Part shown: positions 30,177-40,960 of the stretch, piece after piece | How the letters are laid out: each line of letters starts with the position of its first letter | Numbering within the stretch: position 1 is the first letter of the stretch | Assembly (NCBI RefSeq): GCF_007050985.1 | Contig: NZ_VHSF01000002.1 | Span: forward strand, 620,001-684,000 | Origin: Christiangramia sabulilitoris | GTDB taxonomy: Bacteria; Bacteroidota; Bacteroidia; Flavobacteriales; Flavobacteriaceae | Direction of reading: 5' to 3' | Length of the DNA stretch: 64,000 nucleotides | Notes under the pieces: generated by a model | Database searches by the model: none | Told to the model about the DNA's origin: nothing | The model's input: only the letters and a program-made list of their open reading frames with translations | Position numbers and translations under genes: made by a program

Positions 30177-30893
30177 CTATTTTTTCGTGCATACAACCTG
30201 ATCTCCAAATTGCAGGTTCACTTTTTTGTAGGTATCTAATTTATTTTCTTTCTGTGCTTTCTTGTAAAAGGCCTTGAAATTATTGAATTTTAAAGCCACG
30301 TTATTCGAGTCCCCAAAATACAGTTCAAAATCCAGCTCTCTTAATTCCAGAATATATTTATCACCTTTTAGCCGGTTGATGCCGGTAATGTGCCTGGTTA
30401 GGAACTCATCATTTTTTATATGATTCACAATACCGTAGGCCTTTTTCACGTTTGAACCGTCAAATCCAAACATCAATGGCACTCGGGCCGTATAGAACTG
30501 GCTGAGTGGCATTAATTCCCCATTTTTGTCCAGATAGAAAGAGGAATTTCCAACTACCCGACCTATAGGTTTTCTCTGACTTACTTCTGCCCTCAATTTA
30601 CCATCCAGCGTAAGGTAAACTTCTGCATTTTCAATCATTTCATGCTCATTTAAAAGGGATTCCACCCTATTCAAATCTAAAGTTTCTTTATCTATGCCCG
30701 AGACCGATGAATTATTTTGTATTAACAATTTATTAACCACTTGCTCAGTAACATAGAGGTTTTCTGAATCTGTAAACTTCACTTTCACCTCACTGATCTT
30801 TCGGCCTTTATGTCGCTCTGCAGCAAAACCGTATAGCAGCCCCACGAGGAGCAACAGGAAAACAGCCTTTATGTAACCTAAATTACGCTTCAT
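30177..30893 (-). CDS. ftsQ: Cell division protein FtsQ/DivIB
   Basis: A bitopic membrane protein that links FtsB/FtsL to the septal synthase. In 238 residues there is a short cytoplasmic start (MKRNLGYIK), one membrane helix (about 9-25) and a periplasmic part with a POTRA-like segment and ENAEVYLTLDGKLRAEV followed by KPIGRV. The family is poorly conserved, so part of the assignment rests on position: it overlaps the murC end by 11 bases and precedes ftsA. Confidence 0.92.
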   Translation of the reverse strand: MKRNLGYIKAVFLLLLVGLLYGFAAERHKGRKISEVKVKFTDSENLYVTEQVVNKLLIQNNSSVSGIDKETLDLNRVESLLNEHEMIENAEVYLTLDGKLRAEVSQRKPIGRVVGNSSFYLDKNGELMPLSQFYTARVPLMFGFDGSNVKKAYGIVNHIKNDEFLTRHITGINRLKGDKYILELRELDFELYFGDSNNVALKFNNFKAFYKKAQKENKLDTYKKVNLQFGDQVVCTKK

Positions 30894-32241
30894 TGAGCAG
30901 TGCTTTTTTTACCTTATCAATCTCTTCTCCAATGTCGCCAGCACCCATCATCACTATGATCTCAGCATTTTCAGATTTTATTTTTTCAATTAATTCAGAT
31001 TTATGAATAAGTTCTTTTTCCGGGTTTGAAATCTTATCCAGCAACCAGGCTGAAGATATGCCTTCGATGGGGAGTTCTCTGGCTGGATAAATATCCAGCA
31101 GAAAGACCTTATCAAAATCTGTTAGGCTTGAGGCAAAATCTTCAGCGAAGTCGCGGGTACGGCTAAACAAGTGGGGTTGAAAAACCGCTAAAACTTTATT
31201 GTTGGGATACATTTCACGAACTGCCTGGTGTACTGCAGAGATCTCTGTAGGATGATGAGCATAATCATCAATTAAGATCAGTTTATCCGTTTTTATTTTA
31301 TAACTAAATCTTCGTTTAACGCCCTTAAAACTAAATAAAGCCCTGGTTAGACCATCGGTTGGGGAACCGTATTGGATCGCCATCGCCAGGGCTGTAATAG
31401 CATTTAGCAAGTTATGTTTACCGGGTAGATTAAATTTTAAATTTTGTAATAACTCAGATGGTGTTCTAAGATCAAATACATAGCTGCCATCTTCAATCCT
31501 GATGTTCTCTGCTGAATAATCGCTGTTATCGTTAACTCCAATACTGGCTCCCTTCAAAGGCAATCCATTTTTGAAAAACAAACGGCCATCTTCGGGCACT
31601 TTTGCAGCAAATTCTTGAAAAGATTTTTCAAGCTCAGATTTATCACCGTAAATATCGAGGTGATCTGCATCCATCGAAGTAATCGCGGCTAGATTTGGAG
31701 AAAGATTCAGAAAGGAACGATCAAACTCATCTGCCTCCACCACTACTACATCGTCACCCTGCATGATCAAATTAGACTGGATATCTTCACTAATTCCTCC
31801 AAGGAATGCCGTAACCTTTGCTCCGGTCTCTTTCAACAAATGTCCAAGGATCGCCGTAGTGGTAGTTTTACCATGAGTTCCGGCTACTGCCAGACAGTAT
31901 TTTTGTTTGGTTACCATCCCTAGCAACTGGGCCCTTTTAAGTACCTCAAAATTTTGTTCTTTTAAATAAAGAAATTGTTTAAAGTCCTTTGGAACCGCGG
32001 GAGTATAAACAATAACAGAGGTTTGAGGATTGTTAATAAAGTCTTCCGGAATATCGTTTACCTCATCTGAGTAATTGATCTCTATCCCCTCTTTCTGCAA
32101 GGTCTTGGTCAATTCAGTGGAAGTACGATCATAACCTGCCACAAAGTTCCCTTTTGCCTTAAAATATCTGGCCAGGGCGCTCATCCCTATTCCACCAATA
32201 CCGATGAAATACAAATGCTTTATGTGGTTAAGATCCTTCAC
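30883..32241 (-). CDS. murC: UDP-N-acetylmuramate--L-alanine ligase
   Basis: Adds the first residue, L-Ala, to UDP-MurNAc. In 452 residues the N-terminus is YFIGIGGIGMSALARYF, the P-loop is AGTHGKTTT, and YAHHPTEI lies in the C-terminal domain. It reads from a GTG at 32241, directly after the murG stop. It overlaps ftsQ at its 3' end. Confidence 0.97.
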   Translation of the reverse strand: MKDLNHIKHLYFIGIGGIGMSALARYFKAKGNFVAGYDRTSTELTKTLQKEGIEINYSDEVNDIPEDFINNPQTSVIVYTPAVPKDFKQFLYLKEQNFEVLKRAQLLGMVTKQKYCLAVAGTHGKTTTTAILGHLLKETGAKVTAFLGGISEDIQSNLIMQGDDVVVVEADEFDRSFLNLSPNLAAITSMDADHLDIYGDKSELEKSFQEFAAKVPEDGRLFFKNGLPLKGASIGVNDNSDYSAENIRIEDGSYVFDLRTPSELLQNLKFNLPGKHNLLNAITALAMAIQYGSPTDGLTRALFSFKGVKRRFSYKIKTDKLILIDDYAHHPTEISAVHQAVREMYPNNKVLAVFQPHLFSRTRDFAEDFASSLTDFDKVFLLDIYPARELPIEGISSAWLLDKISNPEKELIHKSELIEKIKSENAEIIVMMGAGDIGEEIDKVKKALLNEA

Positions 32242-33339
32242 TTATTTTTTATTTATCAATTTTTCAACTTCATCAACTATGTCTGAAGTGGCGTTTGGCA
32301 AAGCAAGTTTTTTGATATTTTGCGCAAATCGCGCCATGGCACGCTCATCTTTCAATAAACTGAAAAAACAAGGCTCAAACCTTTCGGCCAGTTCATCTTC
32401 AGTGATCATCAAAGCAGCATCATGATCTGTAACCGCCATGGCATTTTTCGCCTGGTGGTTTTCAGCGACATTGGGTGACGGGATAAATAACACCGGTTTC
32501 CCAACGATACAAAGCTCAGAAACACTTCCCGCTCCTGCCCTGGAAATGATCACATCTGCCGCAGCATAAGCATAATCCATTCTATTGATGAATTCCTTCG
32601 CTCTAACATTTACTGAATCATATTTTTTATATTCACCATAGTATAGCTTTCCTATCTGCCAGATGAGTTGAACATCATCATCTTTAAATCTCTTAAGATC
32701 GTTCTCTATAAGCTTATTAATTCTCCTGGCTCCAAGACTTCCGCCCAGCACCAGAACAGTTTTCTTGTCTTTTGAAAGGTTGAAATGACTTAAGGCTTCT
32801 TCCCTTAGTTTATTAACTTCCAGAAGATCCTGTCTCACAGGGTTACCGGTGATTATAGTCTTTTCCGGAGGAAAAACCTCTTTTACCTTTTCATAGGCTG
32901 CACAAATTGTATCAGCATATTTAGCCAGAATGCGATTGGTGATCCCCGGTAGGGAATTTTGCTCCTGGATAAGAGTTGGAATTCCACTGGAAATAGCTAC
33001 TCTTAAAAGAGGTCCACTGGCAAAACCGCCGGTACCAATTACAATATCCGGATTAAACTTTTTAATGATCTTTCGTGACCTGGAAAGACTGCTCATTAAT
33101 TTAAAAGGAAAAATAAAATTTTTCAGACTGAACGATCTATCCACCCCACTAATCCAGAGACCTTCTATTTCATATCCGGCCTGAGGGACTTTCTCCATCT
33201 CCATTCGGTCTTTAGCGCCTACAAAAAGGATTTCCGCTGCCGGGTACCTTCTTTTAATTTCATCGGCAATAGCGATCGCAGGATAAATATGTCCCCCTGT
33301 ACCACCACCGGATAATATGACGCGTAAATTTTCTTTCAT
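32242..33339 (-). CDS. murG: UDP-GlcNAc--lipid I N-acetylglucosaminyl transferase
   Basis: Makes lipid II from lipid I at the inner face of the membrane. In 365 residues the glycine-rich start [18 protein letters not shown] and the second-domain [15 protein letters not shown] are present, with a donor-site segment [13 protein letters not shown] and [15 protein letters not shown]. Its ATG overlaps the ftsW stop (ATGA). Confidence 0.97.
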   Translation of the reverse strand: MKENLRVILSGGGTGGHIYPAIAIADEIKRRYPAAEILFVGAKDRMEMEKVPQAGYEIEGLWISGVDRSFSLKNFIFPFKLMSSLSRSRKIIKKFNPDIVIGTGGFASGPLLRVAISSGIPTLIQEQNSLPGITNRILAKYADTICAAYEKVKEVFPPEKTIITGNPVRQDLLEVNKLREEALSHFNLSKDKKTVLVLGGSLGARRINKLIENDLKRFKDDDVQLIWQIGKLYYGEYKKYDSVNVRAKEFINRMDYAYAAADVIISRAGAGSVSELCIVGKPVLFIPSPNVAENHQAKNAMAVTDHDAALMITEDELAERFEPCFFSLLKDERAMARFAQNIKKLALPNATSDIVDEVEKLINKK

Positions 33340-34535
33340 ATCGCTTCGCTTAAGATGTCCAACGGGTTTTCTTCCTCACCTATATTTTCAGACTCTTTAA
33401 TTTCTTCTCTTTTTGCGCTTACACTTAATATAATTCCAAGGGCAATGCATGTCATCCAAATGGATGTTCCTCCACTACTTACCAGTGGAAGGGTTTGACC
33501 AGTCACCGGGAACAACTCCACGGCAACTCCCATATTAATTAATGCCTGGAAGACCACAGGCAGGCCAACTCCCATTACTACCAGTTTACCAAAAACAGAT
33601 CCGGCCTTTGTAGCCACGATCACAATTCTAAATAACAATAGCAGGTATGCCAGCATTACTCCAAACCCACCAATAAGCCCCATCTCTTCAACGATGATCG
33701 CATAAATAAAATCTGAAGAAGATTGAGGTAAAAAATTTCTTTGTACACTCTTCCCAATTCCGGTTCCGGCAATTCCACCCTGGGCGATCGCGATCTTGGC
33801 TTTTTCCACCTGATATTGCTCTGCTCCCTCTTCATCATCAAAAAAGCTTTCAATCCTACTGGTCCAGGTATCAACCCTGTTTGGCATAAGACCTGGAAAA
33901 GCCTTGGCGGTAAGGACAAAAATGCTCAGCATAATGATCCCTGCACCCACAATGGCTCCTAAATATTTTATTGGATATCCGCCTAAGAACATCAACACCA
34001 GTATCATAGAAAAAATGATGGCTGTTGTGGAGAAATTGGCCGGCAAAATTAACACTAATACTACAAAAACAGGCAGCCAGAGAGGCAGAATTGTTTCCTT
34101 AAATGTGACTGTTTTCTCAGTGATCTTAGAAAGATACCTGGCCACATAAACCATGAGCACTACAGCCGCTAATGTTGAAGACTGAAAAGACACATTTAAT
34201 ACCGGTATTTGTATCCATCTACTGGCATAAGCACCTTCAATCGTAGTTCCCTGGGCAATGGTGAATAAAAGAAGAAGTATCACCACCGGTAATAGTAAAA
34301 TAGAAATACCCCTGAAGTAGTGATAGGGTACTTTATGAACGGCAAATAAAACGCAAAATCCTAAAAGCAAATGGAAAAAGTGTACCACCAGGTAGCCGGA
34401 AGTACTTCCATCACCATGAAGATAAGCAAGGTTACTACTGGCACTGTATACTGGCAAAAATGAAAATATCGCCAACAATCCGGCTACGGCCCAGATTACC
34501 TTGTCTCCTTTAAGATTTGCAAAAACGTTGCTCAT
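33336..34535 (-). CDS. ftsW: Septal peptidoglycan polymerase FtsW (SEDS)
   Basis: A SEDS glycosyltransferase that polymerises lipid II at the septum with FtsI. In 399 residues there are about ten membrane helices; characteristic pieces are [36 protein letters not shown] and [12 protein letters not shown]. The C-terminal tail is acidic. It lies 57 bases after murD, the largest gap inside the cluster, and is coupled to murG by a 4-base overlap. Confidence 0.96.
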   Translation of the reverse strand: MSNVFANLKGDKVIWAVAGLLAIFSFLPVYSASSNLAYLHGDGSTSGYLVVHFFHLLLGFCVLFAVHKVPYHYFRGISILLLPVVILLLLFTIAQGTTIEGAYASRWIQIPVLNVSFQSSTLAAVVLMVYVARYLSKITEKTVTFKETILPLWLPVFVVLVLILPANFSTTAIIFSMILVLMFLGGYPIKYLGAIVGAGIIMLSIFVLTAKAFPGLMPNRVDTWTSRIESFFDDEEGAEQYQVEKAKIAIAQGGIAGTGIGKSVQRNFLPQSSSDFIYAIIVEEMGLIGGFGVMLAYLLLLFRIVIVATKAGSVFGKLVVMGVGLPVVFQALINMGVAVELFPVTGQTLPLVSSGGTSIWMTCIALGIILSVSAKREEIKESENIGEEENPLDILSEAI

Positions 34536-34592
34536 TTATTGCTTTTTCACTTTCCAGACCTGCGAGGTTTTAAAATCCTTGAAGGTATATTT

Positions 34593-35930
34593 TTATAAAT
34601 TCCTAACAGCTTCTTTGAATTGTCTTCCTCTATCCTCATAATTCTCGAACAGATCGAAACTGGCACAAGCCGGAGATAACAACACATTATCACCTTTTTC
34701 AGCAAGCCTGTATGCCATTTGTACCGCTTCGCTCATCGAAGTGGTCTCCACGATATTCTCCACGATATTTCCAAAAGAAGCTTTAATCTTATTATTGTCT
34801 ACACCCAGGCAAACGATCGCTTTAACTTTTTCATTTACCAGTGGTAACAGGTCATCATAAACATTTCCCTTATCAACACCACCCAGGATCCAAACCGTTT
34901 CAGATTCCATGCTTTCCAGGGCGTAATACGTTGCATTTACATTGGTAGCTTTAGAATCGTTGATATAAAGCACATTATTGATCTTCAGAACTTTTTCAAG
35001 ACGATGTTCCACTCCTTGGAAATTCGACATACTTTCTCTTATCGTTTGCTTTCTGATTCGGAGCAGTTGTGAAACTGTGGCCGCAGCCATAGCATTCTTA
35101 GCATTATGTTTGCCTTGTAGGGCAAGTTCTGATGTTGGCATAGTAAACTTTGTATTATTAATTGTTACAACAATATTTTCATCTTTTATATAAGCGCCAT
35201 TTTCAATAGTTATCTCTAATGAAAAAGGCAATTTTTTTGATCGAACCGGGTTCTTTTCTAACCAGCCTGTAATAATCTTATCATCAGCATCGTAAATGAA
35301 AAAATCATTTTCTGTCTGATTTTCTACAATTCTGAATTTCGAAGCGATATAGTTCTCCAGGTTGTAATCATACCTATCCAGATGATCTGGAGTGATATTG
35401 GTCAAAACCGCAATATGAGGTCTGAATTTTACAATACCGTCTAGCTGAAAACTGCTTATTTCCAGAACATGCCAGTCATGCGTTTCTTCAGCGACCAGTT
35501 TGGCATAACTATTCCCGATATTACCTCCCATCCCGGAATTGACCCCACCCTGTTGCAATAAATGCTGAACAAGACTAGTCACCGTGGTTTTACCATTGCT
35601 ACCGGTAATCCCGATCACCGGAACTTCAGAAAACCAGGACGCGAATTCGATCTCAGAAATTACCGGAATACCCTCTTTTTTTAACTGCACGATCATAGGA
35701 GCAGTATCTGGTATTCCCGGGCTTTTCATCACCACATCTGCATCAAAGATTCTGGCTTCGGTATGCTGTTGGTCTTCCCAATCGATCTCAATATTTCTAA
35801 GAACTTCTTTGTATTTCTCCTTGATCTTTCCCTTGTCTGAAAGGAAGATCTCATACCCGTTTTTCTTCGCCAGAATTGCTGTCCCAATTCCACTTTCTCC
35901 ACCGCCAAGTATCGCTATCTTCTTACTCAC
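34593..35930 (-). CDS. murD: UDP-MurNAc-L-Ala--D-glutamate ligase
   Basis: Adds D-Glu to the peptidoglycan precursor. In 445 residues the P-loop is GITGSNGKTTVTSL. Other family marks are SPGIPDTAP, the HLDRY segment in NITPDHLDRYDY, and NDSKATNVNAT. It reads from a GTG at 35930. It follows mraY by 10 bases. Confidence 0.97.
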   Translation of the reverse strand: MSKKIAILGGGESGIGTAILAKKNGYEIFLSDKGKIKEKYKEVLRNIEIDWEDQQHTEARIFDADVVMKSPGIPDTAPMIVQLKKEGIPVISEIEFASWFSEVPVIGITGSNGKTTVTSLVQHLLQQGGVNSGMGGNIGNSYAKLVAEETHDWHVLEISSFQLDGIVKFRPHIAVLTNITPDHLDRYDYNLENYIASKFRIVENQTENDFFIYDADDKIITGWLEKNPVRSKKLPFSLEITIENGAYIKDENIVVTINNTKFTMPTSELALQGKHNAKNAMAAATVSQLLRIRKQTIRESMSNFQGVEHRLEKVLKINNVLYINDSKATNVNATYYALESMESETVWILGGVDKGNVYDDLLPLVNEKVKAIVCLGVDNNKIKASFGNIVENIVETTSMSEAVQMAYRLAEKGDNVLLSPACASFDLFENYEDRGRQFKEAVRNL

Positions 35931-35940
35931 AATTTCCTGC

Positions 35941-37173
35941 TTATCGAACCTTTAAAGTAACAATGGTTAGGATGGCCAGAAAAATCCCGACGATCCAGAA
36001 CCTCACTACGATCTTGCTTTCATGTTTACCCTTCTTCTGATAGTGGTGATGCAATGGTGACATCAGGAAGATCCTCCTGCCTTCACCATATTTTCGCTTG
36101 GTAAACTTGAACCAGCCCACCTGCATTACTACTGAAAGGTTTTCTATTAAAAAGATTCCGCATAGAAGTGGGATCAATAATTCTTTTCTCGTGGCAATCG
36201 CAAGTACTGCGATGATCCCACCAATGGTAAGACTTCCCGTATCACCCATAAATACCTGCGCGGGATAAGTATTATACCACAGGAAACCAACCAAAGATCC
36301 CGCGAAGGCAGTGATAAAAATGGTCATCTCTCCAGAACGTGGTATATACATGATATTCAGATAATCTGAGAAAATGATGTTACCAGATACCCAGGCGAAT
36401 ATACCAAGGGTCAATACTATTATCGCCGAGGAACCTGCGGCAAGACCATCTATACCATCGGTTAGATTGGCTCCGTTTGAAACTGCCGTTACGATAAAGA
36501 TCACGATGGGAATAAAAATAAGCCATGCATAATCCACTAAAGACGGGTCTATCCAGCTGATGAGGCTCGAATAGTCAAACTCATTATTTTTGACGAAAGG
36601 GATCGTAGTACTAGTGTCTTTTACTTCTGGCCCCATGTCCACTACTTCTGCACGTGCGATCACATTTTCAGTCGGGCTGGTTTCGGTTACTACTTCCTTG
36701 GTGGTGATCTGGGGATGGAAATACATAGTACAACCTACGATCAAACCAAGTCCAACCTGACCAATCACTTTAAATATTCCCTTTAAACCTTCTTTATCTT
36801 TCTTAAAAGTTTTGATGTAATCATCCAGAAATCCTATGACCCCCATCCACAAGGTAGTTACGATAAGAAGGATTACATATATATTTTCGAGTTTAGCAAA
36901 AAGCAATACCGGGATAAGCGTGGAAATTATAATGATCAAACCTCCCATAGTTGGAGTCCCCGCTTTTTCAGACTGACCTTTCAAGCCTAAGTCACGCACA
37001 CTTTCACCAATCTGCTTCGCTCTCAGGTAATTGATAATTCGTTTTCCATAAATAGTAGAAATTCCAAGCGACAGGATGATCGCCATGGCAGACCTGAATG
37101 AAAGAAATTCAAACAACTGCGCACCGGGCAACTGATACTGTTCTTCTAAGAATTTAAATAGGTAATACAGCAT
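35941..37173 (-). CDS. mraY: Phospho-N-acetylmuramoyl-pentapeptide transferase (MraY) with hydrophilic insertion
   Basis: Joins the MurNAc-pentapeptide to undecaprenyl phosphate, forming lipid I. Catalytic motifs are FLDDY (115-119) and NLTDGIDGL (236-244), with [11 protein letters not shown] near the C-terminus. At 410 residues it is about 50 longer than the E. coli enzyme. The extra length is a polar stretch (about 153-205, rich in Thr, Glu and Val) between two membrane segments. Its ATG shares a base with the murE stop (TAATG). Confidence 0.97.
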   Translation of the reverse strand: MLYYLFKFLEEQYQLPGAQLFEFLSFRSAMAIILSLGISTIYGKRIINYLRAKQIGESVRDLGLKGQSEKAGTPTMGGLIIIISTLIPVLLFAKLENIYVILLIVTTLWMGVIGFLDDYIKTFKKDKEGLKGIFKVIGQVGLGLIVGCTMYFHPQITTKEVVTETSPTENVIARAEVVDMGPEVKDTSTTIPFVKNNEFDYSSLISWIDPSLVDYAWLIFIPIVIFIVTAVSNGANLTDGIDGLAAGSSAIIVLTLGIFAWVSGNIIFSDYLNIMYIPRSGEMTIFITAFAGSLVGFLWYNTYPAQVFMGDTGSLTIGGIIAVLAIATRKELLIPLLCGIFLIENLSVVMQVGWFKFTKRKYGEGRRIFLMSPLHHHYQKKGKHESKIVVRFWIVGIFLAILTIVTLKVR

Positions 37174-38639
37174 TATTTATCCAGTTGTTTCAAAAATCCT
37201 TTTACGATCTCGAGATCATCAAAATCGAATTTCTCTCCATTAATTTCCTGATAGGTCTCATGCCCTTTTCCGGCAATGAGTATAATATCGTTTTGCGTGG
37301 CCATCTGGCAGGCAGTTTTTATAGCCTGTTTTCTATTGGTCACACTTGTAGTTTTCTTAAAGTTCTGAGGCTCTACCCCGGCTTCCACATCTTCAATGAT
37401 CTTTTCCGGGTCTTCTGTCCTGGGATTATCGCTGGTAAATATGACCTTACTACTTAGAGCTGAAGCGATATGCCCCATTTTTGGTCTTTTGGTTCTATCC
37501 CGGTCTCCACCACAACCCACTACCGTGATAAGATTTTCATTTTTAGTACGGATACTGTTTATAGTTTCGAGCACATTTTTCAAAGCATCGGGCGTATGGG
37601 CGTAATCCACGATTGCAGTGATCTTTTCTTTTTCAGAAATCACATATTGAAACCTTCCGGTCACAGAATTCAGTTCACTTATAATACGAAGGATCTCTAA
37701 TCTTTTCAATCCTAGAAGATCTGCCGTGGCATAAATAGCCAGCACATTATAAGCATTGAAATTCCCGATCAATCTGGACCATAATTCCTGTTCATCTATT
37801 TTCAGAAGTAATCCCGTAAAATTATTTTCCAGGATCTGGGCCTTATAATCTGCGAACGATTTTAGAGCATAGGTATATTTCTTCGCCCTGGTATTTTGAA
37901 GCATCACTGCTCCATTCTTGTCATCTGCATTGGTGAGGGCAAATGCTGAAGAAGGAAGCTCATCGAAAAAACGTTTTTTAACATCACGGTATTCCGCGAA
38001 ATCTTTATGATAGTCTAAATGATCATGAGAAAGATTAGTAAAGATACCACCTGCAAATTTCAGAGCTGTTGTCCTATGCTGATCTATCCCGTGAGAACTA
38101 ACTTCCATAAAACAGAATTCCACCCCGGCATCGTTCATATCACGCAGGTAAGAATTAATGGTAATAGAATCTGGTGTGGTCCTTATAGCTGAATGTTCTT
38201 CTTTTCCAACCATAACTTTTACGGTTGAAAGTAAACCGCATTTATAGCCGGCTTTGGTAAAAAGATCGTATAACAAGGTTGCAATGGTCGTTTTACCATT
38301 AGTTCCTGTAACTCCAACAAGCTTCAGTTTTGAAGAAGGTTCATCGAAGTAATTCGCCGAGATATATGCCAGGGCTTTTTTTGTATCCTCTACCTCTATA
38401 TAGGTAACCCCATTGATCTTATTTTCCGGCATTTCCTCACATACAATCGCCAGTGCACCCTGGTTTTCAGCATTCCTGATAAAGTTATGACCATCTGACT
38501 GGGTTCCGCGAATCGCAATAAAAACATCATTAAGCTTAACCTTCCTGGAATCAAAATGTATGTCATTAACAGTGACACCGGTATCTCCGGTCACTGCCTT
38601 CATATTCACCCTGTAAAGTATGTCCTTTAAAACCTGCAT
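37173..38639 (-). CDS. murE: UDP-MurNAc-L-Ala-D-Glu--meso-diaminopimelate ligase
   Basis: Adds the third peptide residue. In 488 residues the P-loop is TGTNGKTT (111-118). The substrate motif is DNPR in [14 protein letters not shown], which is the form in meso-diaminopimelate enzymes rather than lysine enzymes, so the wall is predicted to be of the mDAP type. A catalytic-region string is [18 protein letters not shown] overlaps join it to ftsI before and mraY after. Confidence 0.97.
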   Translation of the reverse strand: MQVLKDILYRVNMKAVTGDTGVTVNDIHFDSRKVKLNDVFIAIRGTQSDGHNFIRNAENQGALAIVCEEMPENKINGVTYIEVEDTKKALAYISANYFDEPSSKLKLVGVTGTNGKTTIATLLYDLFTKAGYKCGLLSTVKVMVGKEEHSAIRTTPDSITINSYLRDMNDAGVEFCFMEVSSHGIDQHRTTALKFAGGIFTNLSHDHLDYHKDFAEYRDVKKRFFDELPSSAFALTNADDKNGAVMLQNTRAKKYTYALKSFADYKAQILENNFTGLLLKIDEQELWSRLIGNFNAYNVLAIYATADLLGLKRLEILRIISELNSVTGRFQYVISEKEKITAIVDYAHTPDALKNVLETINSIRTKNENLITVVGCGGDRDRTKRPKMGHIASALSSKVIFTSDNPRTEDPEKIIEDVEAGVEPQNFKKTTSVTNRKQAIKTACQMATQNDIILIAGKGHETYQEINGEKFDFDDLEIVKGFLKQLDK

Positions 38640-40630
38640 TAACTCAACTCCAATTTTACGGTTTGCTTATTCTTCAATTTCTGGCCAGCAGATACAGATT
38701 GTCTTTTTACTACACCCCTGCCATTAAGCCTTACTTCAAGACCAAGGTTTTCCAGGATAGAGATTGCATCCATGGCCGGCATACCGGTAACATCTGGCAT
38801 TAATAATTTCTCGTCCTGTATCCTGGTATAATATTCTTCAAAATCTGTTCTTACCTTTTCATCATCCACCTCCAGTGATTCCAGTTCATCCATTACCGGG
38901 GTATCTGTATATATCTTTCTGGCGATATCTTTAAATACCGGGGCCGCCACAATATTTCCATAATACCCCTTTCTTCGGTTTGGTTTATGTATCACCACTA
39001 TACAGGAATATTTTGGATTTTCCGCTGGGAAATAACCCGCAAAAGATGCAATATATCTTCCCGGTTCTATCCAGTATTCGGTTTGACAGGTACCTGTTTT
39101 ACCGGCCATCGAAAAATTCTCTGTGTAAATATTTGCAGCCGTCCCTCTTTCCACTGTTCTCTTCATCATCTCCCTAACCTTTTTTGCTGTTTCTATCGAG
39201 CAAACAGCAGGGTTCATCACCTGCTTTTCCATGGTGATGACTGGCTTATCGCGATCTTTAACCTCCTTAATAAACCTGGGTTTGATCATTTCGCCGTCAT
39301 TGGCAATGGCATTATAAAAGGTTAAAGTTTGCAGCGGGGTCATGGCTACTCCATAGCCAAAGGCCATCCACGGCAAACTCAAACCATTCCAGTCTTTGTC
39401 TTGAGGGTGAGGAATTCGGGGGGATCCCTCACCTTTGATTTCAAGACCAATCTTCTGGTTAAGTCCCATTGAATATAGTCGATCAACAAATTTGGAAGGA
39501 TTGTTCCTATATCCTTCAGTGATCATTTTTGTAAATGCTGTATTTGAAGAAAGCTCAAATGCTTTCGCCGCAGATATTTTTCCGTATCCACCATGACGAG
39601 AATCTCTTACAGGCCTGCCATAAAATCTAACCACTCCTTTTTCTGTATCAAAGATCTTACTGGTATCTACCACCTTATCTTCCAGGGCAGCGACCATAGC
39701 CATAAGCTTAAAGGTTGAACCCGGTTCATGAGCTTCATAGACCGCATAATTCCTTTTTTCGAAGTAGGTGCCTTCCTTGGTTCTACCCAGGTTAGACATC
39801 GCTTTAATCTCACCGGTTTCGGTTTCCATCACCACCACCGTTCCATGATCTGCTTCGAAATATTCCAGTTGCCTAAGCAGAGAGTGATGGGCAATATCCT
39901 GGATGTTTACATCTATAGTGGAAACGACGTCATAGCCATCTTCCGGCTCCATTTCATTATTATCACTAATTGGTTTCCATTGGCCTTTAGCGATCTTTTG
40001 CTTTAACCTCCTGCCATCTGTTCCCCTTAGATAATTACTAAAAGCACCTTCAAGGCCTACCCTAGTAAAATATCCATTTTCGTCGCGCCTTTCATATCCC
40101 ACCGTGCGTTCACCCATTTTCCCTAAAGGATGTTCACGCACTGTACTTTGCTCGGTGATCATACCTCCCTTATAGGTTCCAAGGTTGAACATGGGAAATT
40201 CCCGCATCTTCATATAATCTGAATAACCAAGATTTTTAGCTATAAGAACATACCTTTGCCTGTTTGCCCGTGCGGCCCTCAATTTCTGCGAAAAATAAGC
40301 CGCAGGTCTACCCAGCATTTTTGAAAGTTCCTTTGACAGGGCTCCTATATTTTCTTCGAAATCTTTATCTGAAACAGTAACTGCATCGAACCTAACATCA
40401 TATTTGGGAACCGAAGTAGCCAAAAGATTGCCATTAACATCATATAAATTACCGCGGTTTGCCGGAATCTTAAAATTTCTCAGGGTTCGCTCCTCAGCGA
40501 GTTCTTTATAATGTTCACCGTGAACGAACTGAATATTAAGCAACTTCACCCCTACTGCTATCGCAAATAGAAACAGACAGCCAGCCACAAAGTACATGCG
40601 ATTCAGGATGCTTTTTTCGGTTGTAGCCAT
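38639..40630 (-). CDS. ftsI: Septal penicillin-binding protein (FtsI/PBP3) with one PASTA domain
   Basis: Transpeptidase that cross-links septal peptidoglycan with FtsW. In 663 residues there is an N-terminal membrane helix (about 13-31), the pedestal domain, then STFK (305-308), SSN (361-363) and KTG (511-513). A single PASTA domain (about 605-663) begins MPDVTGMPAMDAISILENLG. E. coli FtsI lacks PASTA; Bacteroidota versions often carry it. Its stop overlaps the murE ATG. It follows ftsL by 6 bases. Confidence 0.97.
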   Translation of the reverse strand: MATTEKSILNRMYFVAGCLFLFAIAVGVKLLNIQFVHGEHYKELAEERTLRNFKIPANRGNLYDVNGNLLATSVPKYDVRFDAVTVSDKDFEENIGALSKELSKMLGRPAAYFSQKLRAARANRQRYVLIAKNLGYSDYMKMREFPMFNLGTYKGGMITEQSTVREHPLGKMGERTVGYERRDENGYFTRVGLEGAFSNYLRGTDGRRLKQKIAKGQWKPISDNNEMEPEDGYDVVSTIDVNIQDIAHHSLLRQLEYFEADHGTVVVMETETGEIKAMSNLGRTKEGTYFEKRNYAVYEAHEPGSTFKLMAMVAALEDKVVDTSKIFDTEKGVVRFYGRPVRDSRHGGYGKISAAKAFELSSNTAFTKMITEGYRNNPSKFVDRLYSMGLNQKIGLEIKGEGSPRIPHPQDKDWNGLSLPWMAFGYGVAMTPLQTLTFYNAIANDGEMIKPRFIKEVKDRDKPVITMEKQVMNPAVCSIETAKKVREMMKRTVERGTAANIYTENFSMAGKTGTCQTEYWIEPGRYIASFAGYFPAENPKYSCIVVIHKPNRRKGYYGNIVAAPVFKDIARKIYTDTPVMDELESLEVDDEKVRTDFEEYYTRIQDEKLLMPDVTGMPAMDAISILENLGLEVRLNGRGVVKRQSVSAGQKLKNKQTVKLELS

Positions 40631-40636
40631 TAGAGG

Positions 40637-40954
40637 TTAGTCTTTTATTATCACTCTTATCTTGTTGGGTGGAGTCTCTGAAGGCCCTATCCCTTTTTCT
40701 ACCATCTTTTCAGTAATGGTAGATTCCATCTTTACCCGCATTAATTTTGATCGCCTTTCTAAAAACTCACTTCTTAACTCCAATACTTCCTTGTTAAGCT
40801 TGGCGATTTGATGCACTTTTCTTTCAGCATTGTGAGAACTTGCGATCATCACGATTGCCAGTACCGTACAGAAAACAATAAACCTCCAGTTCTTTACAGC
40901 ATCTTCGCTGATTAGGAAATTTGCTTTCAATATGTTATAAAAACCTCTTTTCAT
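40637..40954 (-). CDS. ftsL: FtsL-like cell division protein
   Basis: A 105-residue bitopic membrane protein with one helix (about 24-42, FIVFCTVLAIVMIASSH) and then a heptad-like, charged coiled coil (LNKEVLELRSEFLERRSKLM). The size, shape and position between rsmH and ftsI are those of FtsL. It should bridge FtsQ with FtsI/FtsW. Sequence conservation of FtsL is low, so the name depends partly on context. Confidence 0.9.
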   Translation of the reverse strand: MKRGFYNILKANFLISEDAVKNWRFIVFCTVLAIVMIASSHNAERKVHQIAKLNKEVLELRSEFLERRSKLMRVKMESTITEKMVEKGIGPSETPPNKIRVIIKD

Positions 40955-40960
40955 CGAATC

